Position numbers and translations under genes: made by a program
Assembly (NCBI GenBank): GCA_023144035.1
Contig: JAGLGM010000002.1
Location: 1-64,000 of the forward strand
DNA from: Candidatus Pacearchaeota archaeon
Lineage (GTDB): Archaea > Nanobdellota > Nanobdellia > Pacearchaeales > GW2011-AR1
DNA: 64,000 nucleotides
Reading direction: 5' to 3'
Notes under the pieces: model-generated
What the model saw: the letters and a program-made list of their open reading frames with translations, nothing else
The model's database searches: none
Told to the model about the DNA's origin: nothing
Shown: one piece after another, positions 24,786 through 33,127 of the stretch
Numbering within the stretch: the first letter of the stretch is position 1
Layout: every line of letters starts with the position of its first letter

Positions 24786-24884
24786 ATAAAAGACATCAAT
24801 GTTTCTCTTATAACACTTCCTTTAAGATAGTACTCAAGGTTGATAAAATTACAATTAATCCTCAATATAAAAAGCTTTAGAATT

Positions 24885-25595
24885 TTATTTTGACAATTTT
24901 TTAGAAAATTCTGCCAAATCTTTTTTTAATGTTTCTATTGATTTTTTAAATATTTCTTCAACACTTAATTGACCAAAAGATTCAATAGTAACTAATAATT
25001 CTTTTGTAGGAACAATTTCTATAGTGTCTTTATTATTTTTTTTACAGAAATCAACACAAACTTCACAAGAATCACATTTAAAATCTTCATCTACAATTAT
25101 TCTTCCATCTTGTAATTTTAAAATATTTTTTGGACATTTTTCAACAACTTCTTTTGGACAGTTTTTATCAATTTTAAGTTCAAAAACATTTCTATAAAAT
25201 ATTAAACCAGGAGAAAATTTTGAATGTTCGCTTCCTGTTCCTGTTTTAACTGTAGCAACTAATTCTAATTCTTGTCCTTTATCTAATAAAGTAATAGGAA
25301 TCTTATCATAGATTGTTTTTATATCTCCTTTTAATTCTTCAGAATAAACCATTCCTTCTTTTTTCATATTAAGTTTTAATTTTCCTCCATCTTTTCCTTG
25401 ATTTTTTAAAGGAATTAAACCAATTCTATGAGCAATTGTTTCATCATATAATGGAGAATCATTTTTAGAAATTTCTATATCATCAACAGCAAGAATAGGA
25501 ATTTGATTAACAGATCTTCGAATAGAATTTAATAAACTTTCATCTGATTCAATTATAAAAGTCAATTTATTATCTTTTTTTTCAACAATCTTCAT
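24885..25595 (-). CDS. rpo3: RNA polymerase subunit Rpo3 (RpoD)
   Basis: The 236-residue protein has the alpha-like N-terminal part (SLLNSIRRSVNQIPILAVDD, then ETIAHRIGLIPL) and, in the inserted domain, a ferredoxin-like cysteine set (CDSCEVCVDFCKK with more Cys in CPKEVVEKCP) for an iron-sulphur cluster, as in some archaeal Rpo3 proteins. It pairs with Rpo11 in polymerase assembly. It is the last gene of the leftward eL21-to-Rpo3 run. Confidence 0.95.
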   Translation of the reverse strand: MKIVEKKDNKLTFIIESDESLLNSIRRSVNQIPILAVDDIEISKNDSPLYDETIAHRIGLIPLKNQGKDGGKLKLNMKKEGMVYSEELKGDIKTIYDKIPITLLDKGQELELVATVKTGTGSEHSKFSPGLIFYRNVFELKIDKNCPKEVVEKCPKNILKLQDGRIIVDEDFKCDSCEVCVDFCKKNNKDTIEIVPTKELLVTIESFGQLSVEEIFKKSIETLKKDLAEFSKKLSK

Positions 25596-25619
25596 TTTAA
25601 AATATTATAAAGAGAGTTT

Positions 25620-26066
25620 TTAAACCCTTCTTCCTCTTCTCCCTCCTTTTTTCTTTGGTCCCCCTCTGGGAATTCTTGTAGTATCAAGTATATTTAAAAT
25701 TTTAAAACCTTCTCTTGAGAGGCTTTTGATTATTGAATTTGCACCAGGTCCAGGAGCAGGATTTCTTGTTTTTGCTCTTATTCTAACATATAATGATTTA
25801 ACACCTTTTTCTTTCATACTTTCACTAATTCTTTTAGCAATAAACATAGCTATAGTCGGGTTTGCTTTAAGTCTATCATGTTTTGTAACCATTCCTCCAG
25901 TAACTTTTGTTAAAGTTTTACCAGACATGTCAGTAACATGGGCTATTGTATTATTAAATGAAGCATAAATATTTAGAACTGCCTCTATATTCTTTTCTTT
26001 TTTAACTTTTATCTTAGATTCTTTAATTTCTTCAACTTTTTTTTCTTGAGATATTTTTTCATCCAT
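25620..26066 (-). CDS. rps11: Ribosomal protein uS11
   Basis: The 148-residue protein has the core NIYASFNNTIAHVTDMSGKT and PGPGANSIIKSL segments and the basic C-terminus (PRGGPKKKGGRRGRRV). A charged ~28-residue N-terminal extension is longer than usual. It lies 1 bp after uS4 and 24 bp before rpo3. Confidence 0.96.
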   Translation of the reverse strand: MDEKISQEKKVEEIKESKIKVKKEKNIEAVLNIYASFNNTIAHVTDMSGKTLTKVTGGMVTKHDRLKANPTIAMFIAKRISESMKEKGVKSLYVRIRAKTRNPAPGPGANSIIKSLSREGFKILNILDTTRIPRGGPKKKGGRRGRRV

Positions 26067-26067
26067 T

Positions 26068-26625
26068 TTACTCTTTAACCTCTTCTTTTATTTCTTCTTC
26101 TGTTTTTTCCTTATTTTCTTGTTTTTCAGCTTGATCTTCTTGAGGAACGCCAGTATCAACTTTAACTTCTTTCTTTTTTGACTTTTCTTTTAAAGTAATT
26201 TTATCTTCTAATTGAACAGGAACAATATATGAAGGACTATTAATAATTCTTCCTTCAACTAAAACTTTTCTATGTGTGATTAATTGTCTTGCGCTTTTAG
26301 AAGTTGTAGCTAGTTTTTTATTTACAAGAACTGTTTGAAGCCTTCTATTTAAAAAATCCTTTTGATCTAATGATAAAACATCTGCAATTGAATTTACTTC
26401 TAATCCTATTTTTTTTAATCTATCAAATAAAGCTTTTTGTTCTTCTGGATTTGAACCAATTAATTTTTTAGCTTTTTCTCTTATAGATTTAATTTTTGCA
26501 TCTGATTTCCAAATTTCCTTTTTGTTTTTCAAGCCATAATCTTTCTTTATTATTGCTTCTTCATCTATTCTAACTTTGTCAAAAGGTCTTTTTGGTTTTG
26601 AGTAAGTTTTATGTTTTCTTTTCAT
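26068..26625 (-). CDS. rps4: Ribosomal protein uS4
   Basis: The 185-residue protein has a basic start, the S4 domain (RRLQTVLVNKKLATTSKSAR, then QLITHRKVLVEG) and an acidic, Glu/Lys-rich C-terminal tail of about 30 residues that looks lineage-specific. Its ATG overlaps the uS13 stop. Confidence 0.95.
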   Translation of the reverse strand: MKRKHKTYSKPKRPFDKVRIDEEAIIKKDYGLKNKKEIWKSDAKIKSIREKAKKLIGSNPEEQKALFDRLKKIGLEVNSIADVLSLDQKDFLNRRLQTVLVNKKLATTSKSARQLITHRKVLVEGRIINSPSYIVPVQLEDKITLKEKSKKKEVKVDTGVPQEDQAEKQENKEKTEEEIKEEVKE

Positions 26626-27095
26626 GATTTCTTACCTTTCTTTTTAATTCCAACACCTTTACTTTTATTCTTTCTAAAATTACTTCTTGTTCTTTGTCCT
26701 CTTGAAGGAAGACCACTCATATGTCTATACCCTCTATAACTTTTTATTTTTTTAAGTCTTTTAATATCAAAATCAGTTCTTAATTCTAAATCTCCCCCTG
26801 TAAGATGTTTGTCATCTCCTGTTTCAAAATCACTTCTTCGATTATGAAGATAAGAAGGTAATTTAGGATTTTTTATAAATTCTGAAATTTTAGTAATTTC
26901 TTCTGCTGTTAAAGAACCAATTTTTCTGGTTTCATCTATTTTTAAAACTTTACAAACAGCTTTAGATAAGGTCCACGAAACACCTTTTATTTTTGTTAAT
27001 CCAGGATAAAGTTTCATTTTTCCTTCTATATCTTTTGATAAAATTCTAACTATTTTTTCATCATATTCTTTATTTGTTTTTTCTTTTTTATCCAT
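26622..27095 (-). CDS. rps13: Ribosomal protein uS13
   Basis: The 157-residue protein has GLTKIKGVSWTLSKAVCKVL, the LELRTDFDIKRLKKIKSYRG helix region and the conserved GLPSRGQRTRSNFRK tail that contacts tRNA. It overlaps the DUF655 gene by 8 bp. Confidence 0.96.
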   Translation of the reverse strand: MDKKEKTNKEYDEKIVRILSKDIEGKMKLYPGLTKIKGVSWTLSKAVCKVLKIDETRKIGSLTAEEITKISEFIKNPKLPSYLHNRRSDFETGDDKHLTGGDLELRTDFDIKRLKKIKSYRGYRHMSGLPSRGQRTRSNFRKNKSKGVGIKKKGKKS

Positions 27096-27630
27096 TTTGT
27101 TGAAATAAATTATACCTTTCTATATTTGTTAATTCTTGAAAAATTCTTTTTTCAATTGCTTTTTCAGGATCTGGAAGATTTTGAATTCTTTTTTTCATTT
27201 CTTCAAAATTTTCAAATTCTTTTTCTTGCCTTTGCTTTAAAATTTCTTTCATGTGTTTTTTTCCCAGTCCAGGAAGAAGCTCAATTTGATGAACTCTCTT
27301 ATTTATTGCCTCAGATTTATTGAAAAAATCCAAAAACTTTTTATTATTTTCTTTAACTATAAGATTTATAAATTCTTTTAATTGCTCTTTTGCAGCTTCT
27401 GTTATTTTTTCTTTACGAAGTCTTCCAAGAATATAATATATTTGATCTCTTTTACCTTCTCCAATATAAACTTTTTCACCAATTTTAAGAGTAGTGCCTC
27501 TTCTAGGAACCAATTCTAAAAGAGTTAGATTTGTTGAACCAATAGCTTGCGCTAGAGGCATCATTTTCTTTTCTAAAGGATACCCATTGGGTAAATATTC
27601 TATTATAATTGCATGTTCTTCTTTGCTCAT
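27088..27630 (-). CDS. DUF655 family predicted RNA-binding protein
   Basis: The 180-residue protein starts with an OB-like strand region (IIIEYLPNGYPLEK, then LELVPRRGTTLKIGEKVYIG), continues with a helical part and a helix-hairpin-helix segment (HQIELLPGLGKKHMKEILKQ). This fits the archaeal DUF655 (COG1491) family, which is usually found between rpo4 and ribosomal RNA-modifying or ribosomal genes, as here. The molecular role is not established. Confidence 0.88.
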   Translation of the reverse strand: MSKEEHAIIIEYLPNGYPLEKKMMPLAQAIGSTNLTLLELVPRRGTTLKIGEKVYIGEGKRDQIYYILGRLRKEKITEAAKEQLKEFINLIVKENNKKFLDFFNKSEAINKRVHQIELLPGLGKKHMKEILKQRQEKEFENFEEMKKRIQNLPDPEKAIEKRIFQELTNIERYNLFQQNG

Positions 27631-27635
27631 TTTTT

Positions 27636-27941
27636 TTATTTGAATTCTTTAATTGTTTCCAAGATTTTTTTGATTTCATCTTCATTTAAATTAGCATCAA
27701 TAACAACTTTATTTACTTCTTCATTATCTTCTGGAAGAAAGTCAATAAGTTTGACAATATGTTTTTCATTTAATTTTATTAAATCTAATTCTTGAAGCTT
27801 TTTTTTCAAGTTTTTAGCTTCTGCTGGTTTTAATTTAGTATATTTTTTTATAAATCCAATTATTTCTTTTCCAGATTCAGCATCTTTTTCAGCATACTCT
27901 ATTGCTTCTGCCATGCTCAAAGGTTCATTATTTTTTATCAT
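27636..27941 (-). CDS. rpo4: RNA polymerase subunit Rpo4 (RpoF)
   Basis: The 101-residue helical protein has the family pattern of a short N-terminal part, an AEAIEYAEK helix and a C-terminal HRDC-like region (KHIVKLIDFLPEDNEEVNKV). Rpo4 forms the stalk with Rpo7. The order eL21-Rpo4-DUF655 is characteristic of archaea and supports the call. Confidence 0.88.
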   Translation of the reverse strand: MIKNNEPLSMAEAIEYAEKDAESGKEIIGFIKKYTKLKPAEAKNLKKKLQELDLIKLNEKHIVKLIDFLPEDNEEVNKVVIDANLNEDEIKKILETIKEFK

Positions 27942-27945
27942 TGTT

Positions 27946-28209
27946 CTATTTCTTTGTCTGTTTTATTTTTTTTAAATGTATTGGCTCAATTATAAACTGC
28001 TTTTCTTTGGTTTGATCTTTAATTTTAATTACATATGATTTTCCACGTTTAGCTTCAATTACTCCTGTTCTTCCTTGTAATCTTGTTGGAAAACTTGATT
28101 TAATTGATTTTTCATTTACTACAGCTACAGCATCTCCCACTTTAAATTCTTGAAAATATTTGCTAAGTTGCAATTTTCCACGTGTTCTAATTGATTTTCT
28201 TTTAACCAT
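27946..28209 (-). CDS. rpl21e: Ribosomal protein eL21
   Basis: The 87-residue basic protein has the TRGKLQLSKYFQEFKVGDAV start and the FPTRLQGRTGVIEAKRGKSY segment of eL21. It heads the leftward translation/transcription gene run. Confidence 0.93.
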   Translation of the reverse strand: MVKRKSIRTRGKLQLSKYFQEFKVGDAVAVVNEKSIKSSFPTRLQGRTGVIEAKRGKSYVIKIKDQTKEKQFIIEPIHLKKIKQTKK

Positions 28210-28243
28210 AATCTACTCAGAAATACTCTATTTAAAAAACTAT

Positions 28244-28447
28244 CTAATATTTACTTGAAGGTTTAAAATCTCCAGTTTCATCGACTCTATTATGACATAA
28301 ATCTCCATTTTCCTTTGCATTATTCATATTTTCTACAATTGTATTAAACATTTTTTCACCCCAAACACCTTTACCGCATTTTTCACAAAAGTCTATTACA
28401 CTTTCGTCAGGTATTTCAGATGAACAATATATACATTTTTTAGTCAT
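28244..28447 (-). CDS. Small zinc-ribbon protein
   Basis: The 67-residue protein has a CIYCSSEIPDESVIDFCEKC zinc ribbon (two CxxC pairs, residues 5-24) followed by GKGVWGEKMFNTIVENMNNA and a polar tail. The pattern is compact and looks conserved, as in small DPANN zinc-ribbon proteins, but I cannot name a function. It lies 34 bp upstream of eL21 on the same strand. Confidence 0.7.
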   Translation of the reverse strand: MTKKCIYCSSEIPDESVIDFCEKCGKGVWGEKMFNTIVENMNNAKENGDLCHNRVDETGDFKPSSKY

Positions 28448-28520
28448 TTTTCCACCAATTTTTAATTGAAGATTTAGGAAAGTTGAGTTTCTTTTTAAAG
28501 ATTTGTGTTAATTTTATAAA

Positions 28521-29732
28521 TTATTCATATCTAAGTGCATCAGCTGGTTTAAGTTTTGCAGCTTGCATAGCAGGAAGAATTCCTGATAAAGTACCAATTA
28601 CAAATGAAAATGCTAAAGCACCTAAAATTAAATATAATGGAAAAGAAGCTTGTAAGAGGTCTGTTCCTAATGCCATAGTTGCACCATATTCTGCACTTTT
28701 ACCTAATCCATACCCAATAACAATTCCTATTGCCCCTCCAACGAATCCTAATAAACCAGATTCAAATAAAAATACAAGTAAGACATCTGAATTTCTTGCT
28801 CCAACAGCTTTCATAGTTCCAATTTCTTTTGTTCTTTCAATAACTGCAGTATACATAGTATTCATAATTCCAATTCCTCCTACAATTAAAGAAATTGCAG
28901 CAATACCTACCAAAACTGCTTGAATAACTCCAAAAATATTTTGAAAACTTTGTAATAGTTCTTCAGAAGTTTGCACATTAAATGTTTGTTGATCTTCTTT
29001 TTCATCTCTATAATTTCTTAGTTTTCTTTCAATTGTTTCTGCAACATTAAGAGGATCAAAACCAGATGCAACCTTTACAAGAATTTGGCTTTCTTCATCT
29101 TCAACATTAAGTAATTCTTTTAAAGTTTCTTTTGGAACATATAAAATACCATCATCTATCGGATTTCCAACTTTAGATAAGATTCCTACAACTTTAAATT
29201 CAGAATTTTCTATTAAAATTGTTTCTCCTATTTTTATATTTCTTTCCCAGATATCTCCAGAACCATGAGAATATCCTACAACTATTTTATATTTATCTTC
29301 ATCTCTTAAAGCCCTTCCATCACTAACTTCTAAACCACTTAATTCTATTAAACGTTCAAAGTCTTCTGGGGTAATCCCTGTCACAAATTCAATACTCATT
29401 TCATCTTTGAATTTTGTTTGCCCTTGTTTAACTAAATATCCAGATACCCATTCAACACCTCTCACATTTTCAACAATTTTCAAATCTTTACTTGTCAATA
29501 TTAGAGAACCACTTCCAGCAGAACCAGGATGCCCCATTCCTTCTGATTGAATGATTATTTTATCACTTCCTAATTGTTCAAATTGATCTTCTATAGAATT
29601 TTGAAGACCTTGCCCTAAAGAAATAAGTGCTACAACAGCGGCAATACCTATGAAAATACCAATCATAGTTAACCAACTTCTTAACTTTCTTCTTTTGAGA
29701 TTATTAAATGCAAGAAGAAAATAATCTTTCAT
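28521..29732 (-). CDS. MacB/FtsX-type ABC transporter permease
   Basis: The 403-residue protein has one N-terminal membrane helix (about 18-40), a large extracytoplasmic MacB-PCD-like domain (about 45-270), and three C-terminal helices in an FtsX domain with the signature ERTKEIGTMKAVGARNSDVL. Such permeases power periplasmic or surface processes mechanically rather than by moving a solute through a channel. It forms an operon with the CARDB-like membrane protein and the ATPase upstream. Confidence 0.9.
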   Translation of the reverse strand: MKDYFLLAFNNLKRRKLRSWLTMIGIFIGIAAVVALISLGQGLQNSIEDQFEQLGSDKIIIQSEGMGHPGSAGSGSLILTSKDLKIVENVRGVEWVSGYLVKQGQTKFKDEMSIEFVTGITPEDFERLIELSGLEVSDGRALRDEDKYKIVVGYSHGSGDIWERNIKIGETILIENSEFKVVGILSKVGNPIDDGILYVPKETLKELLNVEDEESQILVKVASGFDPLNVAETIERKLRNYRDEKEDQQTFNVQTSEELLQSFQNIFGVIQAVLVGIAAISLIVGGIGIMNTMYTAVIERTKEIGTMKAVGARNSDVLLVFLFESGLLGFVGGAIGIVIGYGLGKSAEYGATMALGTDLLQASFPLYLILGALAFSFVIGTLSGILPAMQAAKLKPADALRYE

Positions 29733-29733
29733 T

Positions 29734-30612
29734 TTATTTTTTTCTCTTTTTTAATTTTCTCTTTTTTTCTATTCTATAAAAAATATATCCTATAATTAGA
29801 ATAAATACAACAATATAGGGTGTAATTTTAGGTCTATCTACAATCCCTATTTCTCTAGCTTCTTTTAAAGAATAAGTATTTAAAACTAAAGTTGTAGTTT
29901 CTATAAATTCTTTATTTGTAGCATCCATAAATTTTAAGGTTACTGTAAAAGTTATTGAACTAGAAGCATCTTCATTAATAATTACATTATATTCTACATT
30001 ATCAAAATCATCACTATCAATATCTCCAAGATATTGTTCTTTTTCATTTAAAAATTTTAAACCACTAACATTACTTATTGTAACATATAAAAATTGAGCA
30101 TCAGATAAACCAGAGTTAATAATTTTTAATCTAAATGTATTTTCTTTACCTTTAATTAAAACAATAGAATCATCTAAAGAAACTTTTAATTTTGGCTCTG
30201 AATTAACTGTTACACTTATTAATTCTGATTTTAGACTTGGTAATGTAAGATTATCATCCTCATAATTATAAGTAATTTCAACAGGTATTTTATAAATTCC
30301 AGTAGAAGTATCTGGAAGAGTAATTAATTTAAACTTAAAATCCTCTTCATCTCCTTTATCTAAATTATCTAAAAATTTTTCAGAACTTGATTGATAAGGT
30401 GCAAAAGGAACTTCTGCATCTGATAAAATTAATTTTACATTTAAATTTGTAACATCATAGTTAAATATATTTTCAATTTCAAGAGTAATATCAATTATTT
30501 CTCCTGGTACAACTTCTATTGGAGAACTTGAAACATCTGTTATAGATACAGCTGTAACAAAGCTAAAACTAATTAAAATCATACAAAGTAAAATTAAGAT
30601 TTTATTATTCAT
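29734..30612 (-). CDS. Exported, C-terminally anchored beta-sandwich (CARDB/NEW3-like) protein
   Basis: The 292-residue protein has a signal peptide (about residues 1-21, ILILLCMILISFSFVTAV), two or three beta-sandwich domains of the CARDB/NEW3 type (EIVVPGEI-like EVVPGEIIDITLEIEN; NTFRLKIINSGLSDAQFLYV), and a C-terminal membrane helix (about 266-285) followed by Lys/Arg. It is encoded between the ATPase and the permease and is probably their extracellular partner. The ATG overlaps the ATPase stop. Confidence 0.8.
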   Translation of the reverse strand: MNNKILILLCMILISFSFVTAVSITDVSSSPIEVVPGEIIDITLEIENIFNYDVTNLNVKLILSDAEVPFAPYQSSSEKFLDNLDKGDEEDFKFKLITLPDTSTGIYKIPVEITYNYEDDNLTLPSLKSELISVTVNSEPKLKVSLDDSIVLIKGKENTFRLKIINSGLSDAQFLYVTISNVSGLKFLNEKEQYLGDIDSDDFDNVEYNVIINEDASSSITFTVTLKFMDATNKEFIETTTLVLNTYSLKEAREIGIVDRPKITPYIVVFILIIGYIFYRIEKKRKLKKRKK

Positions 30613-31298
30613 TTTTTTAACTTCCTGTTTTCTAACTTTCCATCACGTATTTTTAAAACTTTCGATGCATATTTTACAAGGTTTAAATCATGAGTAACTA
30701 AAATTATTGTTTTTCCTTTTTTATTTAAATCCTCAAATAAACCCATAATTTCTAAACCTGTTTTACTATCTAAATTCCCTGTTGGTTCATCAGCTAAAAT
30801 TATGTCTGGGTTATTTGCTAATGCTCTTCCAATAGCAACTCTTTGCCTTTCTCCACCTGAAAGTTCACTAGGTAAATGGCTTTCTCTATGGGTTAATTTA
30901 ACATTTTTAAGAATTTCATCAGCTCTTTCTGATTTTTCAATTTGATCGACTTTTTGAAACATCATTGGCAATCCAATATTTTCTTTTGCAGTTAAAGTAG
31001 GAATTAAATTAAAAGTTTGAAATACAAATCCAATTTTTCTTCCTCTTAATTGAGCAAGATCTGATTCACTATAATCTGCAATGTTTTCTCCATCAAGACA
31101 AACACGCCCTTTTGTAGGAAGATCTAAAGCTCCAACCATATTCATCATAGTACTTTTACCAGAACCACTTGGACCAATAATAACTACAAAATCTCCTTTG
31201 TTTATTTTTACATCTACACCATCTAAAGCTTTGACTATATTATGTCCCATTTCATAATGTTTTTCCACATTTTTTAACTCAATTGCTATTTGTTTCAT
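30609..31298 (-). CDS. MacB/LolD-type ABC transporter ATPase
   Basis: From MKQIAIEL the protein has 229 residues with Walker A GPSGSGKST, Q-loop FQTFNL, signature LSGGERQRVAIGRAL, Walker B ILADEPTGN and switch His in VTHD. All catalytic parts are present. A GTG at 31346 would add 16 residues and lies about 25 bases from a TATA-like sequence (TTTAAATAC), so a leaderless longer form is possible. It is the first gene of the three-gene exporter operon. Confidence 0.92.
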   Translation of the reverse strand: MKQIAIELKNVEKHYEMGHNIVKALDGVDVKINKGDFVVIIGPSGSGKSTMMNMVGALDLPTKGRVCLDGENIADYSESDLAQLRGRKIGFVFQTFNLIPTLTAKENIGLPMMFQKVDQIEKSERADEILKNVKLTHRESHLPSELSGGERQRVAIGRALANNPDIILADEPTGNLDSKTGLEIMGLFEDLNKKGKTIILVTHDLNLVKYASKVLKIRDGKLENRKLKK

Positions 31299-31319
31299 AT
31301 TTGAATTTTCCAAGTCTTT

Positions 31320-31349
31320 CTCAGAATTAGGTTCTGAGGTCCACACCTC
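31320..31349 (-). promoter_or_regulatory. Two overlapping hairpins at the start of the ABC operon
   Basis: Seen on either strand: CTCAGAA-TTAGG-TTCTGAG (31320-31338) and GAGGT-CCAC-ACCTC (31336-31349) share three bases, so the full stems exclude each other. They lie between the TATA-like element and the ATG at 31298. They could be an operator pair or an RNA switch; function inferred. Confidence 0.45.
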
Positions 31350-31414
31350 AAAATTATAGGAGAGAAGATGTATTTAAATTTATCTAATAACAATCAAAAA
31401 ATCTAATAGTAAGT

Positions 31415-31423
31415 TTTAAAAAC
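31415..31423 (+). promoter_or_regulatory. TATA element for rpo10
   Basis: TTTAAAAAC lies 21-29 bases before the rpo10 ATG. Confidence 0.45.
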
Positions 31424-31443
31424 AATCTTTAAGCATTAATAAT

Positions 31444-31641
31444 ATGATAGTTCCGGTTAGATGCTTTTCATGTGGAAAGCCAATAGGTCATTTATGGGAA
31501 GAATATAAAAAAAGAGTAGCTGCAGGTGAACCCTCAAAAAAAATTTTAGATGATTTAGGGTTGGAAAGATTTTGCTGCAGGTCTGTTTTTTTAGGCCAAG
31601 AAGACTTTGTAGAATTAATTGGAAAGTTTAAGAAGAGTTAA
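31444..31641 (+). CDS. rpo10: RNA polymerase subunit Rpo10 (RpoN)
   Basis: The 65-residue protein has the Rpb10 signature MIVPVRCFSCGKPIGHLWEE and the paired cysteines RFCCRSVFL, which bind zinc. In many archaea this gene follows uS9; here it stands alone about 9 kb away and is on the other strand. Confidence 0.96.
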   Translation: MIVPVRCFSCGKPIGHLWEEYKKRVAAGEPSKKILDDLGLERFCCRSVFLGQEDFVELIGKFKKS

Positions 31642-31665
31642 ATAGTTCTTTGTTTTATTTTAAAT

Positions 31666-32397
31666 ATGCATATAGGATTTTATGAAGAATTTCCAAATGA
31701 GAAAAATCTAAAAAAATTAAAATTAATTAAATTTAAGACAAGATTATTTATAGCAGCTAAATCAGTTAAAGAATTTCAAAAATTTGAAAAACAAGCAAAG
31801 AAAATTAAAAAAAATGTAGAGGTAGCATATTGGCCAATTGTTAAAAATTCATATTGGATTTCTCCTTTTGCAAACACAAAAGATTTAATTGAATTATTTA
31901 AAGAATTAGAAAAAATAGAAAACCCTTTGTTAATTGATTTAGAATTACCTCTAAAAAAAAGATGGAGAATGTATTTTAAAAACATTTTTCATTTCAAAAC
32001 AAATAAGAGATTAATTAAAGAGTTTTTAGAAAAAAATAAATCAAGAATTACAACTGCAGAGTATCCTTTTGCATTTATATCTAAGATAATGAGACTTCTC
32101 GGATTAAATTATACTATAGATGTAGAAAAAAGTATAATGTGGTATTCAAGCATGATATCTAAACCAATTAATAAAAAGATAAAAAACAATCTTAAAAAGA
32201 TAAAAAATAAAAAGAATTATTCAATAAGTTTAGGAACTTTAGCAATAGGAATTTTAGGAAACGAACCTATTCTTTCTTCAAAAAAATTAGAGAAAGATTT
32301 AGAATTTGTAAAGAAAGCAGGATTTAAAAAAATAATAATTTTTAGATTAGAAGGAATTAATAAAAAATATTTAAAAGTATTAAATAAATTTACTTGA
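31666..32397 (+). CDS. Hypothetical protein (possible TIM-barrel-like)
   Basis: The 243-residue protein has no signal or membrane segment. It alternates strands and helices (MHIGFYEEFP; TRLFIAAKS; NVEVAYWPIV; PLLIDLELPL; RITTAEYPFAF; YSISLGTLAIGILG; GFKKIIIFRLEGI), ending in a strand and helix, which is compatible with a (beta/alpha)-barrel. I do not recognise a characterised family. It lies 24 bp after rpo10, same strand, and overlaps the convergent RNase P subunit gene by 8 bp. Confidence 0.55.
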   Translation: MHIGFYEEFPNEKNLKKLKLIKFKTRLFIAAKSVKEFQKFEKQAKKIKKNVEVAYWPIVKNSYWISPFANTKDLIELFKELEKIENPLLIDLELPLKKRWRMYFKNIFHFKTNKRLIKEFLEKNKSRITTAEYPFAFISKIMRLLGLNYTIDVEKSIMWYSSMISKPINKKIKNNLKKIKNKKNYSISLGTLAIGILGNEPILSSKKLEKDLEFVKKAGFKKIIIFRLEGINKKYLKVLNKFT

Positions 32398-32650
32398 TTT
32401 TCCACCTACTTGTATAATCACATTCTCCACAATTTATTTTAATTAAACCTTTTTTTACTCTTATACTTGGGTCTTTATGAGGATTTAAACAACACTTACA
32501 AAATAATTTCCTATTTTCCTTTAAAGGAATTTTATAACTCATTGCAAGTTTTTTTATTTTTTTAATATCTTTAGGAGATTTATTTTTAAGGTCTTCAAAG
32601 AATTTCTTAATTTGTTCTTTAGCTTCCTTTTTTGAAATTACTTTTTTCAT
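32390..32650 (-). CDS. rnp4: RNase P protein subunit Rpp21 (Rnp4)
   Basis: The 86-residue protein has a helical N-terminus, the family segment KLAMSYKIPLKENRKLFCKC and a second Cys pair in INCGECDYTSRW. Four cysteines bind zinc in this family. Archaeal Rpp21 pairs with Rpp29 in RNase P, which matures tRNA 5' ends. Confidence 0.88.
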   Translation of the reverse strand: MKKVISKKEAKEQIKKFFEDLKNKSPKDIKKIKKLAMSYKIPLKENRKLFCKCCLNPHKDPSIRVKKGLIKINCGECDYTSRWKIK

Positions 32651-32736
32651 AATATAATCAATTAAAAAGGTTATATAAAAATAGTGAAATCAAATCAAAG
32701 ATTATCATTCATCTCCTTTTGACAAATAAAATGAAG

Positions 32737-32848
32737 AGACAGCACCAATGCTTCGCAGCTTGTCGGCCACTAACACACACAGCGTAGGAAGCTTGACTTC
32801 TAAGTTCGGAATGGGATTAGGTAGAACCAACCTACTATGGCCGTCTCA
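32737..32848 (-). rRNA. rrf: 5S ribosomal RNA
   Basis: On the minus strand the sequence contains CCTAATCCCATTCCGAACTT and AGAAGTCAAGC, the conserved 5S loop segments, followed by a CTACGCTGTG region, and closes with a GAGAC/GTCTC terminal stem. Length is about 112 nt. No 16S or 23S gene is in the window, so 5S is unlinked from them here. Exact ends are approximate. Confidence 0.9.
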
Positions 32849-32950
32849 AAATTATGATTCATTTTAGATTTATAAAGCTTTTTATTAAATTTTTTTAATC
32901 ACTCTTTAATTGTTCTAAATATTTAAATATTTTAGATATCTAATAGATAT

Positions 32951-33127
32951 ATGAAGATTATAAAAATTAAAGGAGAAACAAATCTTAAAATTAATAATAT
33001 AAAAGGATTTTTGAAAAGAAGGGTCAAACCTTTTGGCACAAGTGCACGTGTTGATTGCCCTAAGGAGTTTTTAGGAGAAGAAGTATATCTTGTGATTCTT
33101 GGAAGAGAATATGATAAAAAAAAATGA
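32951..33127 (+). CDS. DUF2080-family (transposon-associated) small protein
   Basis: A 58-residue protein encoded from ATG 32951: start MKIIKIKGE and the family-like segment GFLKRRVKPFGTSARVDCPK, then EFLGEEVYLVIL. DUF2080 proteins typically accompany transposases or homing endonucleases. Its 3' end overlaps the start of the homing endonuclease gene by 17 bp, in another frame, so they form a cassette. Too short to appear in a standard long-ORF list. Confidence 0.75.
   Translation: MKIIKIKGETNLKINNIKGFLKRRVKPFGTSARVDCPKEFLGEEVYLVILGREYDKKK

Noticed and set aside
33099-33110. Extending the homing endonuclease start four codons upstream
   Set aside because: The ATG at 33111 is preferred; the upstream codon is not ATG and it deepens the overlap with DUF2080.
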